Shown in pieces: positions 62,466 to 64,000 of a stretch of DNA of 64,000 nucleotides (its first letter is position 1; every line of letters begins with the position of its first letter). A program made the translations under genes and the position numbers. Below the pieces are notes generated by a model. The model saw only the letters and a list, made by a program, of their open reading frames with translations. It searched no databases and was not told where the DNA came from. The DNA comes from Tillus elongatus (lineage: Eukaryota > Arthropoda > Insecta > Coleoptera > Cleridae): assembly GCA_964006375.1 (NCBI GenBank), contig OZ023264.1:177106010-177170009 (forward strand). The letters run 5' to 3'.

Positions 62466-63787
62466 ATGTGAAGAATTATAGGCCGATTTCTTTGATTTCC
62501 AATGTTGCAAAGGTTTTGGAGATGATACTGAAAGAGCGACTAAACAGTTACCTGCGGAAATATAATCTCTTGCCTGATAAGCAGTATGGTTTTTGTGAAA
62601 AAAAAATCAACTCAGGACGCTGTAAATGATCTAACCTCCAGCATATATGATAGTCTTGACAAAGGCAATCATCCGTCATTATGCGTTTTTATAGATTTAA
62701 AAAAAAGCTTTTGACACTGTCAGTCATGTGAAACTGCTGGAGGTTCTGGAAAGTATTGGCGTAAGAGGTAAACAACATAAGTTGTTTAAGAGCTATATGA
62801 CTGACAGATTTCAATTAGTCAAGATAAAAGAGACAGTGAGTAGCCCTCAAAGAGTGGAGTTCGGTGTCCCTCAGGGAACAATTTTGGGTCCTTTGCTTTT
62901 TAATATATATATTAATGACCTCTTTAAATTGCGCTGTATGGGCAAAGTGGTAGGGTATGCATGATACTGCTATTTTCTATACGGCAGATAGTTGGTGTTC
63001 CCTAAAAAAAGTAGTTGAGAGGGATCTTGAGGTGATTATGGCATGGTTTCCTGATAGATGGTTGACCGTGAACCTTTCAAAAACCGTGTTTGTCCCTTTC
63101 TCATGTTACGTCCGCTGTTTGCCCTCTTATGATGCAATCAGTGTTGGTAGTGATTTGGCAATACGAAAGGTGAACAAAGTATCATATCTGGGACTAGATA
63201 TAGATTGCCATATGAGATGGGATTTCCATATTCAAAAATTGGTTAAAAAACTTAGGGTATTGCTGTACAAATTGAGATTCACTAAGGAAATGTTGGATAA
63301 TAAACATCTGCGTATTGTATATCATGCATTGGTTGAGAGTGTTCTATGTTACGCTATACTAGCCCGGGGCGGTGCGTCTGAGTCCCATCTTAGATTCCTG
63401 CACAATACCCGAAACCGTATTGTTAAGGTGATACATGGTAAAGATTATGCTTACCCTAGTGATTGTCTATACAAGGACACTTCCTTGATGGGTATTAGGG
63501 AGCTATTTTACTTTACGGTTGCAAACACTCAGCATGCTCAGCAGGAGAGTCTTACAATAATAGAGCATTCACATTTTACTAGACATAGCACACACTCGTT
63601 TAAAACGCAAAAGGTGAGGAAGGCAGTTGTGCAGAGATCGTTTGCTTACCTATGTGTAAGGGTTTATAATTCGGTGCCTCCTGAAATAAGAGGACACACT
63701 TCTTTGAATTTATTTAAGAAACGATTAAAGAGCTGGATTTTTCATACCACTAGAAGTGTCATTCACTCTTTGTTTAGAAGAAATTGA
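62466..63787 (+). pseudogene. Non-LTR reverse transcriptase with a broken YADD box
   Basis: Blocks: KNYRPISLISNVAKVLEMIL, then a frameshift in the A-rich stretches near 62605 and 62700 (FDTVSHVKLLEVL resumes), EFGVPQGTILGPLLFNIYIN, then GYA at the YADD position. Two bases are missing there (62956-62960), so the frame stops; the following frame restarts with DTAIFYTADSW. The rest (LTVNLSKTVFVPFS, VSYLGLDIDCHMRWDFHI, NSVPPEIRG) is open to 63787. The NSVPPEIR end is typical of jockey/BS-like elements. Confidence 0.8.
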
Positions 63788-64000
63788 CAACAAGGGGACA
63801 AGTGCGCGCTGGTTCCTGCATGAGTCGGTGGTTTTGTGTGTGTGCGCGCCTGAGGGTGTGTGTGGTGGTCGCGTGAGTGTCGGTGTTTCTTTGTTTGTTT
63901 TTTGAGTGGAGAGGGAACAGTGTGTTTTAACTGGGGACGGGCAGGTCGGAGTGGATATCGGTATTGGGGTATGTATACTGTGATTGGAGACTGGAAACTT
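62466..64000 (+). mobile_element. Non-LTR element (jockey/CR1-like), right end outside the window
   Basis: RT sequence runs from KNYRPISLISNVAKVLE at 62470 to the frame end at 63787. A GT-rich 3' UTR follows and is cut by the window end. The 5' end is truncated within RT. No target duplication can be checked. Confidence 0.7.

Overview
This window is insect nuclear DNA. It is AT-rich, with widely spaced host exons that have GT..AG introns, and most of the rest is transposable elements (TEs). The conserved host genes (MCM5, TIA-1/Rox8, DNAJC13/RME-8, an aldo-keto reductase), LOA-like and jockey-like retrotransposons and pentameric TTAGG-like element tails fit an insect. The order cannot be fixed from the sequence alone.

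Host genes. MCM5 (+) contributes only its last two coding exons (13277-13548 and 18289-18518); earlier exons lie left of the window. An aldo-keto reductase gene (-) is complete in four exons from 38268 to 24478, about 337 aa with the full catalytic tetrad, and has a possible in-frame extra 5' exon at 39229-39290. MCM5 and this gene converge. An intronless TIA-1/TIAR-type RNA-binding protein (-, 47037-48131) is head-to-head with DNAJC13/RME-8 (+), whose first three coding exons lie at 51092-55055. A possible ubiquitin-protease-like 3' exon sits at 43047-43336.

Mobile DNA. (1) A LOA-like non-LTR element with ORF1 and ORF2 (endonuclease, RT, RNase H, zinc knuckle) spans 1149-7496 between 13-bp target duplications and carries a nested jockey insertion. 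Four short 5'-truncated relatives are at 21.5, 42.2, 55.4 and 59.7 kb, each with its own duplication. (2) Other non-LTR elements: four jockey-like copies, two LOA-like copies ending in TTAGG-like repeats, one ending in CTA repeats, and a degraded element at the right end. (3) A Penelope-like element forms a large inverted pair (28.6-33.1 kb) and is split by a Tigger/pogo transposon. (4) DNA transposons: a mariner-like element with arms of about 340 bp and a hAT MITE inside its transposase, a DD41D element with about 250-bp inverted repeats, two Tigger elements, a THAP-domain transposon (55.2-62.0 kb) holding four later insertions, and several MITE or foldback families. (5) A tRNA-derived SINE lies inside one Tigger element. 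Long (TA)n arrays mark several element edges.

Layout: 1-13.2 kb nested TEs; 13.2-18.7 kb the MCM5 3' end with TE-filled intron; 18.7-24.3 kb TEs and repeats; 24.5-39.3 kb the aldo-keto reductase gene with TE-packed introns; 39.6-46 kb repeats; 47-55 kb TIA-1 and DNAJC13; 55.2-62 kb the THAP-element nest inside a DNAJC13 intron; 62-64 kb a non-LTR remnant. All boundaries, splice sites and homologies were read by eye; no database search was run.
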